Part shown: positions 29,301 through 38,187 of the stretch, piece by piece
Numbering within the stretch: the stretch's first letter is position 1
How the letters are laid out: each line of letters begins with the position of its first letter
Source: Nostoc commune NIES-4072
GTDB lineage: Bacteria; Cyanobacteriota; Cyanobacteriia; Cyanobacteriales; Nostocaceae
Direction: 5' to 3'
Assembly: GCF_003113895.1 (NCBI RefSeq)
Contig: NZ_BDUD01000001.1
Span: forward strand, 2,205,093-2,269,092
DNA length: 64,000 bases
The notes under the pieces: generated by a model
Seen by the model: the letters and a program-made list of their open reading frames with translations, nothing else
Databases searched by the model: none
Told to the model about the DNA's origin: nothing
Made by a program: the position numbers and the translations under genes

Positions 29301-30070
29301 CACCGATAAGGTCTTTGCAGAAATGATGCTGGGGACATTAAGACGCAAGGAAAACCACCATACAAAGGTTGTAAAATCCCACCAATCAAACCCATATCAT
29401 GGTAAATAGGTAGCCAGGATACAAACTTACTACTAGGCGAATGTTCCATCATTTGGTAGGTTACGGCGGCGTTGTGCAGCAGATTGCCATGACTGAGCAT
29501 GACTCCCTTTGGTGTACCTGTAGAACCTGATGTGTATTGCAAAAAGGCTAGGGTATCCTCATTGATTGCAGGTTGTTGCCAAGAATCTTCTATACCCTGT
29601 GCAATGTTGTCAGTTGTCAGCCAGTGAAAATTTCCCTGTTTTGTTAGGAGTGTGAGTATTGATTGTAATGTGGGGAGCATTGCTGTTGTGGTGAGAGCAA
29701 TACTTGCCTGTGCATCTATGCTAATAGCCTGTATTCTGGGCGTTTTACGTTGATTGGAAGGCGGATAAGCTGGAATCGCCACTACCCCAGCATATAGACA
29801 ACCAAAAAATGCGCTTAAGTAATCCAGTCCAGGAGGATAGAGCAATATGGCACGTTCCCCACTCAAACCAAGAGCTTGGAGTTGAGCTGCTACAGCCCGA
29901 CTGCGCCGATCCAATTCTTGGTAAGTCAGCGTTAATTCCTGAGTCTCTCCATCTTCAAGGAAAGTAAAAGCTTGTGTGTGCGGCATCTGGAAACTGCGAT
30001 CGCGCAGAATATCAACCATAGTCGCACACTGAGAGGGAATTTCTTGGAATTTATTGATAAATTGAGTCAT
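23384..30070 (-). CDS. Loading/first module: FAAL-ACP-C-A-PCP-E
   Basis: This 2228-residue protein starts the assembly line. The fatty acyl-AMP ligase (1-590) shows LQYTSGSTGTPKG, WLPIYHDMGLIGG, GGPNFAYE and YGMAEATL. The ACP (610-690) has its carrier Ser in LGLDSLK near 638. A C domain (700-1135, HHIISDGWS near 828) should N-acylate the first residue. The A domain (1160-1660) has pocket residues D-V-E-D-L-G-C-I-S, which I cannot match to a known code; the acidic E239 and D278 hint at a basic side chain. The PCP serine is near 1705 (LGGDSIL). An epimerase (1755-2190; HHLVVDAVSWRIL, EGHGRE, RTVGWFTS) makes the residue D. The start is ATG at 30070. The 1.2-kb upstream gap should hold the operon promoter. 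The acyl chain length is not predictable. Confidence 0.95.
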   Translation of the reverse strand: MTQFINKFQEIPSQCATMVDILRDRSFQMPHTQAFTFLEDGETQELTLTYQELDRRSRAVAAQLQALGLSGERAILLYPPGLDYLSAFFGCLYAGVVAIPAYPPSNQRKTPRIQAISIDAQASIALTTTAMLPTLQSILTLLTKQGNFHWLTTDNIAQGIEDSWQQPAINEDTLAFLQYTSGSTGTPKGVMLSHGNLLHNAAVTYQMMEHSPSSKFVSWLPIYHDMGLIGGILQPLYGGFPCVLMSPASFLQRPYRWLQAISRYKGTTSGGPNFAYEQCVQRITQEQKETLDLSSWSVAFNGAEPVRQDTLELFATTFAECGFRPEAFYPCYGMAEATLIVSGGIKTALAQVKTVEKSALSQNQIVEATIQNQDIQSFVSCGQTIPQQQIVIVNPETLTRCSSDEVGEIWVSGLSVGQGYWNRTEETEQTFHAYLKDTKERPFLRTGDLGFLDNGELFITGRAKDLIIIRGRNLYPQDIELTAQRSHSSLRCGANAAFTVEVNNEERLVVVQELEFRAKPNLAEVASAIRQSITEEHEVQVYGVVLIKPGSIPKTSSGKIQRRATRAQFENGELNVVESDILKISDIARKETQLQRSELLALSPRECQPILESYLIELLARVLSIAPDDINPQEPLSTLGLDSLKVFDLKNRIEVDLEVEVSVADFFEGMSTRSLVTKILAQLTAEAIPSLSLTQVQKAEVYPLSFAQQRLWFLDRLEPGNPAYNISLAINLKGQLEVTPLEQSLNEVIQRHETLRTTFSTVNGQSVQIIASSLKLSLSVIDYQNAAVQQLLTQQSQQPFDLIQGPLLRAKLLRLEQQEHVLLLEMHHIISDGWSVEVFLQEIALLYKAFLTRSSSPLLEVSIQYKDFAHWQRQWLQGEILQTQLSYWKQQLEGIPAALQLPTDRPRPVVQTSHGAQQSIELPEKVIEQLKAIARQEGVTLFMLLLAAFQTFLYRYTDQDDIAVGTAIANRNCDEIKQLIGFFVNTLVLRTDMSGNPTFDELLTRVKKVALGAYTHQDLPFDQIVEAVQPERHTSQTPLFQVMFNVQDYSHLPEMPGLALSLLKIETKTAQFDLSLSIEITKERVMASFEYNTDLFDAVTITKMLRHFQNLLSGIAVNPQARLSNFPLLSAADHHELLELSTNKSQIPNSQECIHQQFEAQVERTPNAVAVVFQNQYLTYRELNQRANQLAHYLKNFGVKPEVLVGICIERSLEMIIGLLGILKAGGAYLPLDPAYPKERLTLMLKDAQVSVLLTTSVQLDTLCEHQSQAICLDTDWQKIADNSQDNPINQTQPENLAYLIYTSGSTGTPKGVMIQHRSLSNYINTTYIEFALKSSDRLLQFTSISFDVAAEEIFSCLVQGATLILRTDQMLSSISEFLYQCNNLELTILDLPTSFWHQLTDDLSIGNLVLPATVRLVLIGGEKAEPSRLKIWRQQAKEQVRLINCYGPTETTISATMCDFSAVTDIKTVGCELPIGKPTNNIQSYVLDSSLQLVPIGVPGELYIGGVGVARGYRNRPELTAEKFIPNPYTTEPGARFYKTGDLVRYLPDGNLEFIGRIDHQVKIRGFRIELGEIEVLLNQHLAVRETVVVVSQDSVNSKRLVAYVVPQKGQTLTITELRGFLEPKLPSYMIPAAFVILEALPLTPNGKVDRKALPIPNTVRLELEETFVAPQTTIEKQLAVIWAEVLGLEKIGRNDNFFRLGGDSILSLQVIFKANQIGLNLTPKQLFQHQTIARLAVVAGTTKKIEAEQMAVTGALDLTPIQHWFFEQHQPEPHHWNQSVLLESKQKIDPVILEKIIEYLQNHHDVLRLRFIQEEFSTQALFASPDDGMPLTYFDFSALPKDKQAAAIEAAATKLQASLNLSQGPLFQVALFNLGENQANRLLWIIHHLVVDAVSWRILIEDFQTAYQQISQGKAIKLPPKTTSYKEWSSCLQKYAQSSVLLSEIEFWLTTQHQTISSIPIDFPGGNNIEETSSIVSVSLSTEETQSLLQQVPAAYRTQINDVLLTALIQTFHQWTGETSLLIDLEGHGREEIFENVDLSRTVGWFTSIFPVHLNLENTNDLGKALKSIKEQIRVIPNQGIGYGLLRFINKNKEINEQLSLSKAEVIFNYLGQFDQVLPESSLFSLVQGLSGSSHGLQNKRTHLLEINGGIYQGHLQMSWTYSKELYRQSTIEGLAQRFIEALRSLIAHCQSYDAGGVTPSDFAEFKQSQWDQADLDAITAAMGDM

Positions 30071-30635
30071 TATTATGCTTCAGGTAATCAAATGCACACA
30101 AACAATAGTGGCAAAATTAATTAATCTCACACTCACTCCTGGCTGAACAAGGGTTTGAGCAGTTTTTGTGGGTATCTTAATTTAAAAATCCACTTAAATA
30201 CAGCTAACCTTAAACTGACATACCTCTTTCTGGCTCAAAGTGCTGCCTTTAGAGGATTATTTAATTGAATTGGTGAAACCCAAAGAACAGACCTCAATGT
30301 TGCTCTAGGGAAGACAAGGTGAAATTAGTAAGTCATTTAAACTTCTATATTGCTAGTAATTTTCATTTAGACTTTCTTACATTACTAGTGATTGTGGCGT
30401 TTAGCAATACTGTAATTAATAAGGAATAATTATCAATAATTGAATATATGTCATTCTTAGACTATTACCAAAATCTTCTATGACTTTTGATAGATATCAA
30501 CGGCTGAAAAGTCGAATGGTTTCAACGACCTGATTTTAGCGGAAGATGAAATTTTGTAGTATGAGGATAGTTCTGACATAGATAGAAGGATGAGGAAAAA
30601 TGTGAAGTGAGTAGCTTGAACTGTTACCAAATTAA

Positions 30636-30650
30636 TGATAATCTTTATTG
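30636..30650. promoter_or_regulatory. Possible Fur box upstream of the NRPS operon
   Basis: TGATAAT-C-TTTATTG matches the 7-1-7 Fur consensus TGATAATNATTATCA at 10 of 14 informative positions. The left half is perfect and the right half weak. It lies about 570 bases upstream of the FAAL-NRPS ATG and about 595 bases before the MbtH-like ATG, which is far for either unless the transcript leader is long. Iron repression of the cluster is expected from its function. Confidence 0.3.
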
Positions 30651-30841
30651 TTAAGTAAATTCAGTAGATGAAAAAGTTTTCCAAAGGTCTTACCAGCCCT
30701 TTATTTGAGATGGGGAATACAATTCTCTGAAAGCAGCTTATAATCTACCTTTTGGCTTAACCTTGTTATGGATTGACTCAAGAGCGATCGCAGATTGCAG
30801 GTGCTTTGTGCATCGCAACCTTTGAGAGGTTAGTGGTGTTA

Positions 30842-30874
30842 AGATCCCCGACTTCTTCAAGAAGTCGGGGATCT
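30842..30874. repeat. Interspersed palindrome (GATCCCCGACTTCTT family), copy 1
   Basis: Two 16-bp arms, AGATCCCCGACTTCTT and its exact reverse complement, are separated by one base. A second member, with 12-bp arms and a 9-base spacer, is at 61550-61582. Both are non-coding. It could form a strong hairpin if transcribed, but a T-run is missing, so a terminator role is not claimed. Confidence 0.8.
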
Positions 30875-31244
30875 AGTAGCTCCGCAAAATTAATGCGATA
30901 GACCACTAGTATGCCAAGTGTGATTATGACAGGTTAAACAAGTTAGTAGTAAGCACTTTACCCGGATTTCTCACAAAGGTTTAAACGAGTAGCCCAAAAC
31001 GCTTATGCCACTTAGACTTGAGATAAAATACGCCGTTCACATATTGTTGTGATTCGTGCAGTGTCTAAAACGCTCAAAATCTAAGCCTGATAAAGGTTTG
31101 GTAATAGCGATCGCACCGCTTGTGAGAAATGCGGGTTTAGTACTTAAATTACGGCTAGAGCCACCAACTACTAACTTATTGTCGTGAAGTACTGGATTAT
31201 CGAATTTTAAAAAGCATAGCCAATTAAGTAGCAGGAGACAAATT

Positions 31245-31472
31245 ATGTACCAAGACGACAAAGAGGATACAACAATTTACAAAGTTGTACTCAATCATGA
31301 AGAACAGTATTCCATTTGGCCTGCTGACCAAGAAAACGCACTCGGCTGGAAGGATGCTGGCAAAAGTGGTTTGAAACAAGAATGTCTAGATTACATCAAA
31401 GAAGTTTGGACTGATATGAGACCATTAAGCCTTCGCAAGAAAATGGAAGAAACTGCTGGGGGTAAATCATAA
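31245..31472 (+). CDS. MbtH-like protein
   Basis: A 75-residue cytosolic chaperone-like partner of NRPS adenylation domains, needed for folding or activity of many of them. The family signature is nearly complete: [10 protein letters not shown], the [10 protein letters not shown] block, [15 protein letters not shown] and LSLRKKM. A good ribosome site (GCAGGAGAC) lies 8 bases before the ATG. It is divergent from the NRPS operon and is followed by a MITE-like element and then the transport genes. Its obvious clients are the five A domains of this cluster. Confidence 0.97.
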   Translation: MYQDDKEDTTIYKVVLNHEEQYSIWPADQENALGWKDAGKSGLKQECLDYIKEVWTDMRPLSLRKKMEETAGGKS

Positions 31473-31560
31473 CGAATTTGATTTTTCGTAACGCCTGGTG
31501 ACTGAAACTGCTGGGCGTTGAGCATTGATTATTCTTCTTTGCCCCTCTGCTTCCCAGTCC

Positions 31561-31681
31561 CTAGTACCGCAAGGCGGAAGTTAAAAGTCAAAAGTACAAA
31601 AGTCAAAAGTCACGCATAATTGTATTCCGAGCTTCTTGCGCCATTTAAAATAGTATGTTTATTTCCGCCGTGCTGTACTAG
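31561..31681. mobile_element. MITE-like element (CTAGTACCGCAAGGCGGAA family), copy 1
   Basis: This 121-bp element begins CTAGTACCGCAAGGCGGAA and ends TTCCGCCGTGCTGTACTAG; the two ends are inverted repeats at 17 of 19 positions. It is non-coding, with AAAGTCAAAAGT repeats near the left end. A second copy at 61610-61703 shares both ends and the left interior but differs in the middle. It is probably mobilised in trans. Confidence 0.75.
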
Positions 31682-31864
31682 TCTCTAGTGCCCAGGAACC
31701 TTTTCGGTAACAAGGCAAAGCTGTACGTAAGTGACTTTGACAAAGCAGATTTAAGTTAATCTAACAATATCACTCTATTGAGAAAATTTGTCAAGCTATA
31801 AAGAGTATCCTTTATTCCGTGTAAAAAATGGGGAAATGGCTACACGATGATGTAATCTATAATA

Positions 31865-31898
31865 TTTATCAAGAAAGATTATCAACTTTAATGATTAT
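31865..31898. promoter_or_regulatory. Possible iron-regulatory (Fur-like) hexamer array before the transport operon
   Basis: The stretch contains TTTATC, GATTATCA and TGATTATG within 34 bases. Its best 7-1-7 alignment (31870-31884) matches the Fur consensus in only about two thirds of positions, but Fur can bind hexamer arrays. It lies 86-119 bases upstream of the first permease ATG, a suitable position. Confidence 0.25.
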
Positions 31899-31983
31899 GA
31901 AAGCTGTTAAATATTATGAGTAGCAATGTAGAGTATTTTTCATTTATTTTATTTGAACCACAATCCTGGGTAGGATAGTACAA

Positions 31984-33015
31984 ATGATCAAAGCGGCGAT
32001 AGTGTCACCGAAACGATTGAAAAAGCCACAAATATCGGCTTTTTTTGGTCTGGCTTTGGCAGTGTGTATGCTGCTTATTTGCTTGGTGTACAGTGTGACG
32101 CTAGGTGCAGCAGAAATACCTTTAGACAAGATTTTTACATCTTTTATAGCCTTTGATGGTTCCTACGATCACTTAGTCATTCAGACAGTAAGATTACCGC
32201 GATCGCTAATTGCTATTTTTGTAGGTTCAGCCCTTGCTGTATCGGGAGCATTGATGCAGGGTTTGACACGAAACCCCTTAGCAGATCCAGGTATTTTGGG
32301 TATTGAGTCGGGAGCCGCCCTCTTTGTAGTTGTGGCAACTTTTGTTTTTGGCAGTTCATCCCTAAGTATTTACGCTCTTGTGGCCTTTTTGGGTGCGGGA
32401 GTAACAGCAGTGTTAGTTTACATCCTTGGTTCTCTGGGACGAGGAGGAGCTACCCCACTGAATTTGACAATAGCGGGAGCGGCGTTGACTGCTCTAATTT
32501 CTTCCTTCACCACCGGTATCCTCATTGTTAGTCAACAAACACTCGAACAAGTGAGATTTTGGTTAGCTGGTTCATTATCTGGTCGAGATTTTAATTTATT
32601 CTTGCAACTACTGCCTTTTGTCAGCATGGGATTAGTTATAGCTTTTGCCCTCGGCAGACAAATTACCACTATGAGTTTAGGTGAAGATATCGCTAAAGGT
32701 TTGGGGCAACAGACAGCTTGGATCAAAATATTTACCGCTATCAGCGTAGTTTTACTAGCAGGAAGTTCCGTTGCCCTTGCAGGGCCAATCGGCTTCATTG
32801 GTTTAGTCGTTCCCCATATAGTGAGATTTTACATTAAAGCCGATTATCGTTGGATATTACCTTATTGTGCAGTTTTGGGAGCAATTTTACTTTTAGTTGC
32901 AGATATTGCTGCCCGTGTATTGCTCAAACCACAGGAGTTACCTGTGGGTGTAATGACAGCAATAGTTGGCGCTCCTTTTTTTGTCTACCTGGTTAAATCA
33001 AAGGTGAAAAAATGA
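31984..33015 (+). CDS. FecCD-family iron-siderophore ABC permease 1
   Basis: A 343-residue inner-membrane permease with about nine to ten hydrophobic segments. Family hallmarks are [45 protein letters not shown] and the coupling-helix region [15 protein letters not shown]. The end ([20 protein letters not shown]) is also typical. The ATG at 31984 is preceded by TAGGATAG. It overlaps the next permease by 4 bases. Together they form the channel for the ferri-siderophore delivered by the binding lipoprotein at 37210-38187. Confidence 0.95.
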   Translation: MIKAAIVSPKRLKKPQISAFFGLALAVCMLLICLVYSVTLGAAEIPLDKIFTSFIAFDGSYDHLVIQTVRLPRSLIAIFVGSALAVSGALMQGLTRNPLADPGILGIESGAALFVVVATFVFGSSSLSIYALVAFLGAGVTAVLVYILGSLGRGGATPLNLTIAGAALTALISSFTTGILIVSQQTLEQVRFWLAGSLSGRDFNLFLQLLPFVSMGLVIAFALGRQITTMSLGEDIAKGLGQQTAWIKIFTAISVVLLAGSSVALAGPIGFIGLVVPHIVRFYIKADYRWILPYCAVLGAILLLVADIAARVLLKPQELPVGVMTAIVGAPFFVYLVKSKVKK

Positions 33016-34052
33016 GTTTTGATTGGCTAGTCATTCGTTCCCAAGCGATATCTTTCCGCATCGACCGACGTGTACCAGTCGTATTGTTATGTTTGGGAGT
33101 AGCGATCGCAGTGGCGATAGTGATGAATGTGGCCAAAGGTGAATATCCAATCTCGCCTTTGGATATCGTGAAAACTATATTGGGTTTAGATACAGGAAAC
33201 CCAGACCATAAATTTGTGATTCAAAATCTGCGTCTACCCCGCACCCTTGTGGCTTTTATGGTGGGAATGGCGCTGGCAATTTCAGGTACTATATTTCAAG
33301 GACTGACACGCAATCCATTGGCTGATCCTGGTATTATCGGCATCAACGCTGGGGCAAATCTGGCGGCAGTTATAGTAATTGTATTGTTTCCATCAGCACC
33401 AATTTATACTTTACCTTTATCAGCCTTTGCTGGTGCTTTGTTGATGGCGATTTTAATTTACTCACTGGCTTGGAATAACGGTAGTTCTCCGATTCTATTA
33501 ATTTTAATGGGTGTTGGCTTATCTGCGATCGCTAGTGCTATAACCACCTTGATGATTACCTTTGGCGAAATTTATGACGTAAGTAATGCTTTGGTTTGGT
33601 TAGCTGGGAGTGTCTATGGCCGGACTTGGGAGCAAGTCTTTTCGTTATTACCTTGGTTAATTGTTTTTATCCCAATGGCTTTGACACTAGCAAGGCATTT
33701 GAACGCCTTAAATTTGGGAGATGATGTTGCCAAAAGTTTAGGTAGTCGGGTGGAATGGCAACGTGGTTTACTCGTACTGGTGGGTGTAGCCTTAGCAGGT
33801 GCAGGAGTGGCCACCGCCGGAAATATTGGTTTTATTGGTTTAATCGCACCTCATTTAGGACGACAGTTGGTAGGTGCAACTCATGAAGGCTTGATTCCTA
33901 CTTCCGCACTCTTGGGGGGAGTGATTGTTGTGATGGCAGACTTGTTAGGAAGAACGTTGTTTGCACCTATCGAACTTCCTTGTGGGGTGGTAACTGCTGC
34001 AATTGGCGCTCCTTATTTTCTTTATTTATTAATTCATAACCGCAAAAAATAA
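33012..34052 (+). CDS. FecCD-family iron-siderophore ABC permease 2
   Basis: A 346-residue second permease subunit, paralogous to the preceding gene: [68 protein letters not shown] and [16 protein letters not shown]. Starting with ATGA across the previous stop codon, it is translationally coupled. It has the usual length and no missing segments. The heterodimer with permease 1 and the FecE-type ATPase downstream makes a complete importer core. Confidence 0.95.
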   Translation: MSFDWLVIRSQAISFRIDRRVPVVLLCLGVAIAVAIVMNVAKGEYPISPLDIVKTILGLDTGNPDHKFVIQNLRLPRTLVAFMVGMALAISGTIFQGLTRNPLADPGIIGINAGANLAAVIVIVLFPSAPIYTLPLSAFAGALLMAILIYSLAWNNGSSPILLILMGVGLSAIASAITTLMITFGEIYDVSNALVWLAGSVYGRTWEQVFSLLPWLIVFIPMALTLARHLNALNLGDDVAKSLGSRVEWQRGLLVLVGVALAGAGVATAGNIGFIGLIAPHLGRQLVGATHEGLIPTSALLGGVIVVMADLLGRTLFAPIELPCGVVTAAIGAPYFLYLLIHNRKK

Positions 34053-34070
34053 AGCTGGGAAATATCACTT

Positions 34071-34892
34071 ATGAAAGGACTCTCAACCAAAAGTCTGTCT
34101 TTAGCTTACGATGGTGCGCTAATTATCCGTGACCTAAATTTGGCAATCCCTACCGGACAAATTAGTGTTTTAGTTGGTGCTAATGGTTGTGGAAAATCAA
34201 CTTTGTTAAGAGGTTTGGCAAGATTACTTAAACCCCGTAGCGGTACGGTCTATCTTGATGGAACATCTATTTTTAATCTTTCCACCAAAGAAGTAGCACA
34301 GCAGTTAGGTATTTTGCCTCAAGGGCCAGTAGCACCGGAAGGTTTAACAGTACAAGATTTGGTAGCACAAGGACGTTACCCTTATCAAAATTGGTCGCAG
34401 CAGTGGTCGGCAAAAGATGAAAAAATCGTGCAGCAGGCACTCTTAATTACAGATTTGTTGGAATTGGCACAGAGAGCATTAGATACTTTATCCGGTGGAC
34501 AACGACAAAGAGCTTGGATTGCAATGGCGTTGGCACAAGACACAGATATTTTACTTTTAGATGAACCGACTACTTTTTTAGATTTGGCGCACCAAATAGA
34601 CATTTTAGATTTGTTGTATGAGTTGAATCAAAATCAGGGACGAACAATTGTAATGGTGCTGCATGATTTAAATCAGGCATGTCGTTATGCTGATCACTTA
34701 GTTGCAGTCAAAGAAGGTCGGATTTTTGCTGCTGGGGAACCAAAACTAGTAATGACTCAAGAAATGGTTCAAGAGGTTTTTGGGTTAGAGTCTCGAATTA
34801 TTTCTGACCCAGTGATGGGGACACCGATGTGTGTACCGATAGGACGCAAGGGAAAAGTAGTAAATAACCAACAAATTTACTTAAATTCCTGA
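34071..34892 (+). CDS. FecE-type ABC importer ATPase (iron-siderophore)
   Basis: A 273-residue ATPase with Walker [10 protein letters not shown] (near residue 37), signature [10 protein letters not shown], Walker B ILLLDEPT followed by the D-loop, and the H-loop histidine in [14 protein letters not shown]. The last motif and the length are typical of the FepC/FecE/FhuC family. It starts 18 bases after permease 2, with GGGA as ribosome site. It powers ferri-siderophore import from the periplasm. Confidence 0.95.
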   Translation: MKGLSTKSLSLAYDGALIIRDLNLAIPTGQISVLVGANGCGKSTLLRGLARLLKPRSGTVYLDGTSIFNLSTKEVAQQLGILPQGPVAPEGLTVQDLVAQGRYPYQNWSQQWSAKDEKIVQQALLITDLLELAQRALDTLSGGQRQRAWIAMALAQDTDILLLDEPTTFLDLAHQIDILDLLYELNQNQGRTIVMVLHDLNQACRYADHLVAVKEGRIFAAGEPKLVMTQEMVQEVFGLESRIISDPVMGTPMCVPIGRKGKVVNNQQIYLNS

Positions 34893-34953
34893 TTCTATTT
34901 TTATTAGAAATATCGACTCTCATGAATCATCTAACTACAAAGAAGAAATAGTC

Positions 34954-36765
34954 GTGACAATCATATCAAAATCTCCTAGAGTATCCAATAAGCTTATAAA
35001 TTCAGCCCACCCTTTACAACGCTTGCTCAACTATGGTAGCCAATATCGCCAACAAATTTGGCAAGCAACATTATGTTCTATCATCAATACGATTTTAGAT
35101 TTAGCACCACCGTGGTTAATTGGTATTGCGGTAGATATTCTTGTAGAACAGCAAAATTCTGTATTTGGCAAGTTGGGTGTAAAAGATATAGTTTGGCAAT
35201 TTTTATTACTTTCATTGCTCACTATCATTGTCTGGATACTAGAATCAAGTTCTGAGTATGCATATAATAGAATTTGGCGTAATTTAGCCCAAAATATCCA
35301 GCATAATTTACGCTTGGATGCTTACAATCATGTACAAGAATTAGATTCAGCTTACTTTGAAGAAAGCAGCACTGGCGGTTTGATGTCAATTTTAAACGAT
35401 GATATTAACGAGTTAGAAGATTTTTTAAATTTTGGAGCCAATGAAATTATTAATATTACCACCTCACTGATCATTTTAATTGGTGGTGCATTATTCATTT
35501 TACCTCCCTACATCACCTTTGCAGCAATGTTACCAATGCCATTTATTGTTTGGGGTTCATTTAGTTATCAAAAACGTCTAGAAGCTCGTTACGCTGAGGT
35601 GCGAGAAAGGGTAAGCTTTCTGAACTCACGCCTAGCAAATAATATTAGTGGTATTACCACAATTAAAAGTTTCACTGCTGAAGCTTATGAAAGCGCTAGA
35701 TTGGCAGGAGATAGCGAAGCATATAGAAAAAGTAACACCAAAGCAATTAAACTTTCTGCTGCATTTGTGCCTTTAATTAGAATGTTAGTTTTAGTAGGGT
35801 TCACAGCTTTATTATTTTGGGGAGGTATGGCAGCGTATGGTGGTCAAATATCTATTGGTAGCTATAGTGTTTTACTTGTTTTAGTACAAAGATTATTATG
35901 GCCTTTAGTAACATTAGGAGAAATATTTGACAAATATCAAAGGTCAATGGCTTCTACAAAACGGGTCATGGATTTATTAGATACTCCCATAAATATTATT
36001 ACGGGAGACAAATATTTACCTATTGCTCAAGTACGTGGTGAAATTTGCTTTAAACAAGTTACTTTTGCTTATCACGATAGAGAGCCAGTAATTAAAAAAT
36101 TATCCTTACATATACCCGCCGGGAAAACTATCGCTATTGTTGGTTCTACGGGTTCTGGTAAAAGCACTTTAGTTAAATTATTATTGCGATTATATGATAT
36201 TTCTTCTGGCACAATCACTATTGATAATATTAATATCCAAAAATTAAATCTAGGTGATTTGCGTCGTAGTATTGGCTTGGTCAGCCAAGATGTATTCTTA
36301 TTTCATGGTACTATTGCTGAAAATATCGCCTATGGTACTTTTAATGCTACCAATAAACAAATCATTGAAGCTGCGAAAATTGCCGAAGCTGATGATTTTA
36401 TTATGCGGCTACCCCAAGGTTATGAGACAATAGTTGGAGAACGAGGTCAAAAATTATCTGGTGGACAACGCCAAAGAATTGCGATCGCTAGGGCTGTTTT
36501 GAAGAATCCACCTATTTTAATTTTAGATGAAGCCACCTCAGCAGTAGATAATGAAACTGAGGCTGCTATTCAGCGTTCTTTAGAACGGATTACAGTTAAT
36601 CGAACGACCATAGCCATAGCTCATCGTCTTTCCACTATCCGCAATGCTGATTGTATTTATGTGATGGAATATGGAGAATTAGTTGAGTCGGGAACACATG
36701 AAGCATTATTGGATAAGAAGGGGATTTATGCTAGCTTATGGAACGTGCAATCAGGGGTGAAATAA
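34954..36765 (+). CDS. ABC exporter half-transporter (TMD-NBD), probable siderophore exporter
   Basis: A 603-residue fused transporter. The N-terminal half has about six hydrophobic helices (type I exporter fold, EEVGxL-like region ESSTGGLMSILNDDI). The C-terminal nucleotide-binding domain has [24 protein letters not shown] and ILILDEATSAVD, with H-loop IAHRLSTI. It acts as a homodimer or with a partner not in the window. The start is GTG at 34954, 62 bases after the importer ATPase. Next to a siderophore synthetase cluster it is a natural candidate for exporting the finished lipopeptide; that role is inferred, as drug, lipid and peptide exporters share this architecture. Confidence 0.92.
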   Translation: MTIISKSPRVSNKLINSAHPLQRLLNYGSQYRQQIWQATLCSIINTILDLAPPWLIGIAVDILVEQQNSVFGKLGVKDIVWQFLLLSLLTIIVWILESSSEYAYNRIWRNLAQNIQHNLRLDAYNHVQELDSAYFEESSTGGLMSILNDDINELEDFLNFGANEIINITTSLIILIGGALFILPPYITFAAMLPMPFIVWGSFSYQKRLEARYAEVRERVSFLNSRLANNISGITTIKSFTAEAYESARLAGDSEAYRKSNTKAIKLSAAFVPLIRMLVLVGFTALLFWGGMAAYGGQISIGSYSVLLVLVQRLLWPLVTLGEIFDKYQRSMASTKRVMDLLDTPINIITGDKYLPIAQVRGEICFKQVTFAYHDREPVIKKLSLHIPAGKTIAIVGSTGSGKSTLVKLLLRLYDISSGTITIDNINIQKLNLGDLRRSIGLVSQDVFLFHGTIAENIAYGTFNATNKQIIEAAKIAEADDFIMRLPQGYETIVGERGQKLSGGQRQRIAIARAVLKNPPILILDEATSAVDNETEAAIQRSLERITVNRTTIAIAHRLSTIRNADCIYVMEYGELVESGTHEALLDKKGIYASLWNVQSGVK

Positions 36766-36887
36766 AAAGTTTAGACTTTACCAGCTTGATTAATCGCGAT
36801 CGCGGTTGCTCCAATAATTGAGTCACAAAGCTATGATATTATAGGCGGAATTTGGGCGAAAATCGCAGACTGCCAAACTTTCGGAAG

Positions 36888-37205
36888 CTATTCCCAAGCT
36901 ATAGCCCCTTTACGCTTTTTAATATACAGTTGCATAAATTCTACTAATGCTGCTGGGCTTTCTTCTGGGAGAAGATTCACAAACAGATAGGTGGGTTTGT
37001 CTTGGCTAGATACAGCTACAACACAGCCTTGACTGCAAGCCCATAAACATTTAACTGGGTGAATTTCAAATTTGTCAGCATGTAATTCATCACATAAACT
37101 ATTTAGTTTTTCAAGTAAAATAGTGCCATCGAAAGGCGAAGTTTCTGGTCGTTCTTCAGATGAACGGTGGCAGGATTTGCAGACAAATAGCGTGTGTTTG
37201 GGCAT
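36888..37205 (-). CDS. DUF1636 ferredoxin-like metal-binding protein
   Basis: A 105-residue protein with a CxxC near the N-terminus (CKSC) and a second cluster KCLWACSQGC (Cx3Cx3C), consistent with a thioredoxin-fold 2Fe-2S-like protein of the DUF1636 family. It follows the siderophore-binding lipoprotein by 4 bases and ends the receptor operon. A redox role, such as releasing iron from the chelator inside the cell, is tempting but is inference only. Confidence 0.8.
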   Translation of the reverse strand: MPKHTLFVCKSCHRSSEERPETSPFDGTILLEKLNSLCDELHADKFEIHPVKCLWACSQGCVVAVSSQDKPTYLFVNLLPEESPAALVEFMQLYIKKRKGAIAWE

Positions 37206-37209
37206 GGAC

Positions 37210-38187
37210 TTAAGGAGTTTTTACGAGGTATTTATAGAGGTCATCGATTACTGCATCAGCTGCAAGTAAATTTGACTCCCTCCAAGTTGACAGATTTATA
37301 ATATATACATGATTTTGTTGAACAGCTTTAAGGGTATTCCATAGTGGTTTTTGTTTGAGTTTATTAAAGGTTTTTCCTTCATCATCCCCATCAAAGCCTA
37401 TAAATATAACATCACCATCAATTTTCGATAATTCTTCTTCAGGAATAAAAATGTATCCGTATGGAGTAATCACATCTTGTAATTCTGTGCGTTGCAGACC
37501 CACATCATTCAGGATTGAGCCAGCAAATACATTTTTTAGTTCGCTAATAAATATAGGGCGATTGCTATCTTCTACATAAACATAAGAAACTTTTTTATTT
37601 TGATAGCGATCGCCTAGTGCCGCTTTCAGTTCTCGAATTCGATGATAATAATGATTCCAAGCCTGTTGAGAAGCATTTTCTCTTCCTAAAACTTTGATGA
37701 CAAAATTAAAATGCTCCTTCCATTGACGGGGGCCTTCCCAACCAGTTTGTACAGTTGGGGCAATTTTTGATAGTAGAGGATAAATACTTATATCGTCGCT
37801 CAAATTTATAATCAAATCGGGTTTGAGTTGTAATATTTTTTCTAGATTGGGTTGAGTAACATCTCCCACCGATTGAATCCCATCTATTTTTCCTTCAAAA
37901 TATTTAGGAAAATCACTTTTCTGATATCCAGTTGCACTTCCAATTGGTTTAACACCAAGAGCAACTAAATTGCCCAAGGTAGCTATATGTAAGGCGATAA
38001 TACGTTGAGGATTTTGAGGTACACAAGTTTCTCCTGCTAGATGCTGAATTATCCGACAGTTCACCGGGCGAGATAATTCGTTTAGATTTTCTGCATTTTT
38101 AGTTAATTTTTGATTGCAAGCAGAAAACAGGAAAGTTGTTAGGCTAGCAAGTATAAATATAATTATTGCACGACTTACTTTCTTCAT
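37210..38187 (-). CDS. Iron-siderophore substrate-binding lipoprotein (FecB/FhuD-like)
   Basis: A 325-residue binding protein from the ATG at 38187; a longer GTG-initiated frame would bury the signal peptide. The N-terminus MKKVSRAIIIFILASLTTF ends in the lipobox FSAC, so it is a lipid-anchored periplasmic protein. It has the class III fold markers NPQRIIALH, GVKPIGSATG, SVGDVTQPNLEKILQLKPDLII and the closing YVINLSTW region. It sits between the TonB receptor and the DUF1636 protein. It should hand ferri-siderophore to the FecCD permeases encoded at 31984-34052. A truncated sister copy precedes it. Confidence 0.93.
   Translation of the reverse strand: MKKVSRAIIIFILASLTTFLFSACNQKLTKNAENLNELSRPVNCRIIQHLAGETCVPQNPQRIIALHIATLGNLVALGVKPIGSATGYQKSDFPKYFEGKIDGIQSVGDVTQPNLEKILQLKPDLIINLSDDISIYPLLSKIAPTVQTGWEGPRQWKEHFNFVIKVLGRENASQQAWNHYYHRIRELKAALGDRYQNKKVSYVYVEDSNRPIFISELKNVFAGSILNDVGLQRTELQDVITPYGYIFIPEEELSKIDGDVIFIGFDGDDEGKTFNKLKQKPLWNTLKAVQQNHVYIINLSTWRESNLLAADAVIDDLYKYLVKTP

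Larger units (their letters stand above)
30071..31244. other. Intergenic control region between the divergent NRPS operon and mbtH-like gene
   Basis: About 1.17 kb with no convincing gene. It should contain the promoters of the leftward NRPS/PKS operon and the rightward MbtH-like gene. Visible items are an imperfect Fur-box-like site at 30636-30650, a 33-bp near-perfect palindrome at 30842-30874, and HIP1-type GCGATCGC sites at 30784-30791 and 31107-31114. A 74-codon minus-strand frame at 31037-31261 overlaps the MbtH start and shows no family I recognise. Confidence 0.6.
31473..31983. other. Intergenic region with MITE-like element and promoter of the transport operon
   Basis: The 511 bases between the MbtH-like gene and the first permease contain the element at 31561-31681. 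The rest is AT-rich and should carry the promoter of the transport operon. A cluster of GATTAT/TTATC hexamers is found at 31865-31898. No open frame of interest was seen. Confidence 0.6.

Noticed and set aside
31037..31261. Minus-strand 74-codon frame overlapping the MbtH start
   Set aside because: No recognisable family, it overlaps the MbtH ribosome site and start, and it has no good ribosome site of its own.
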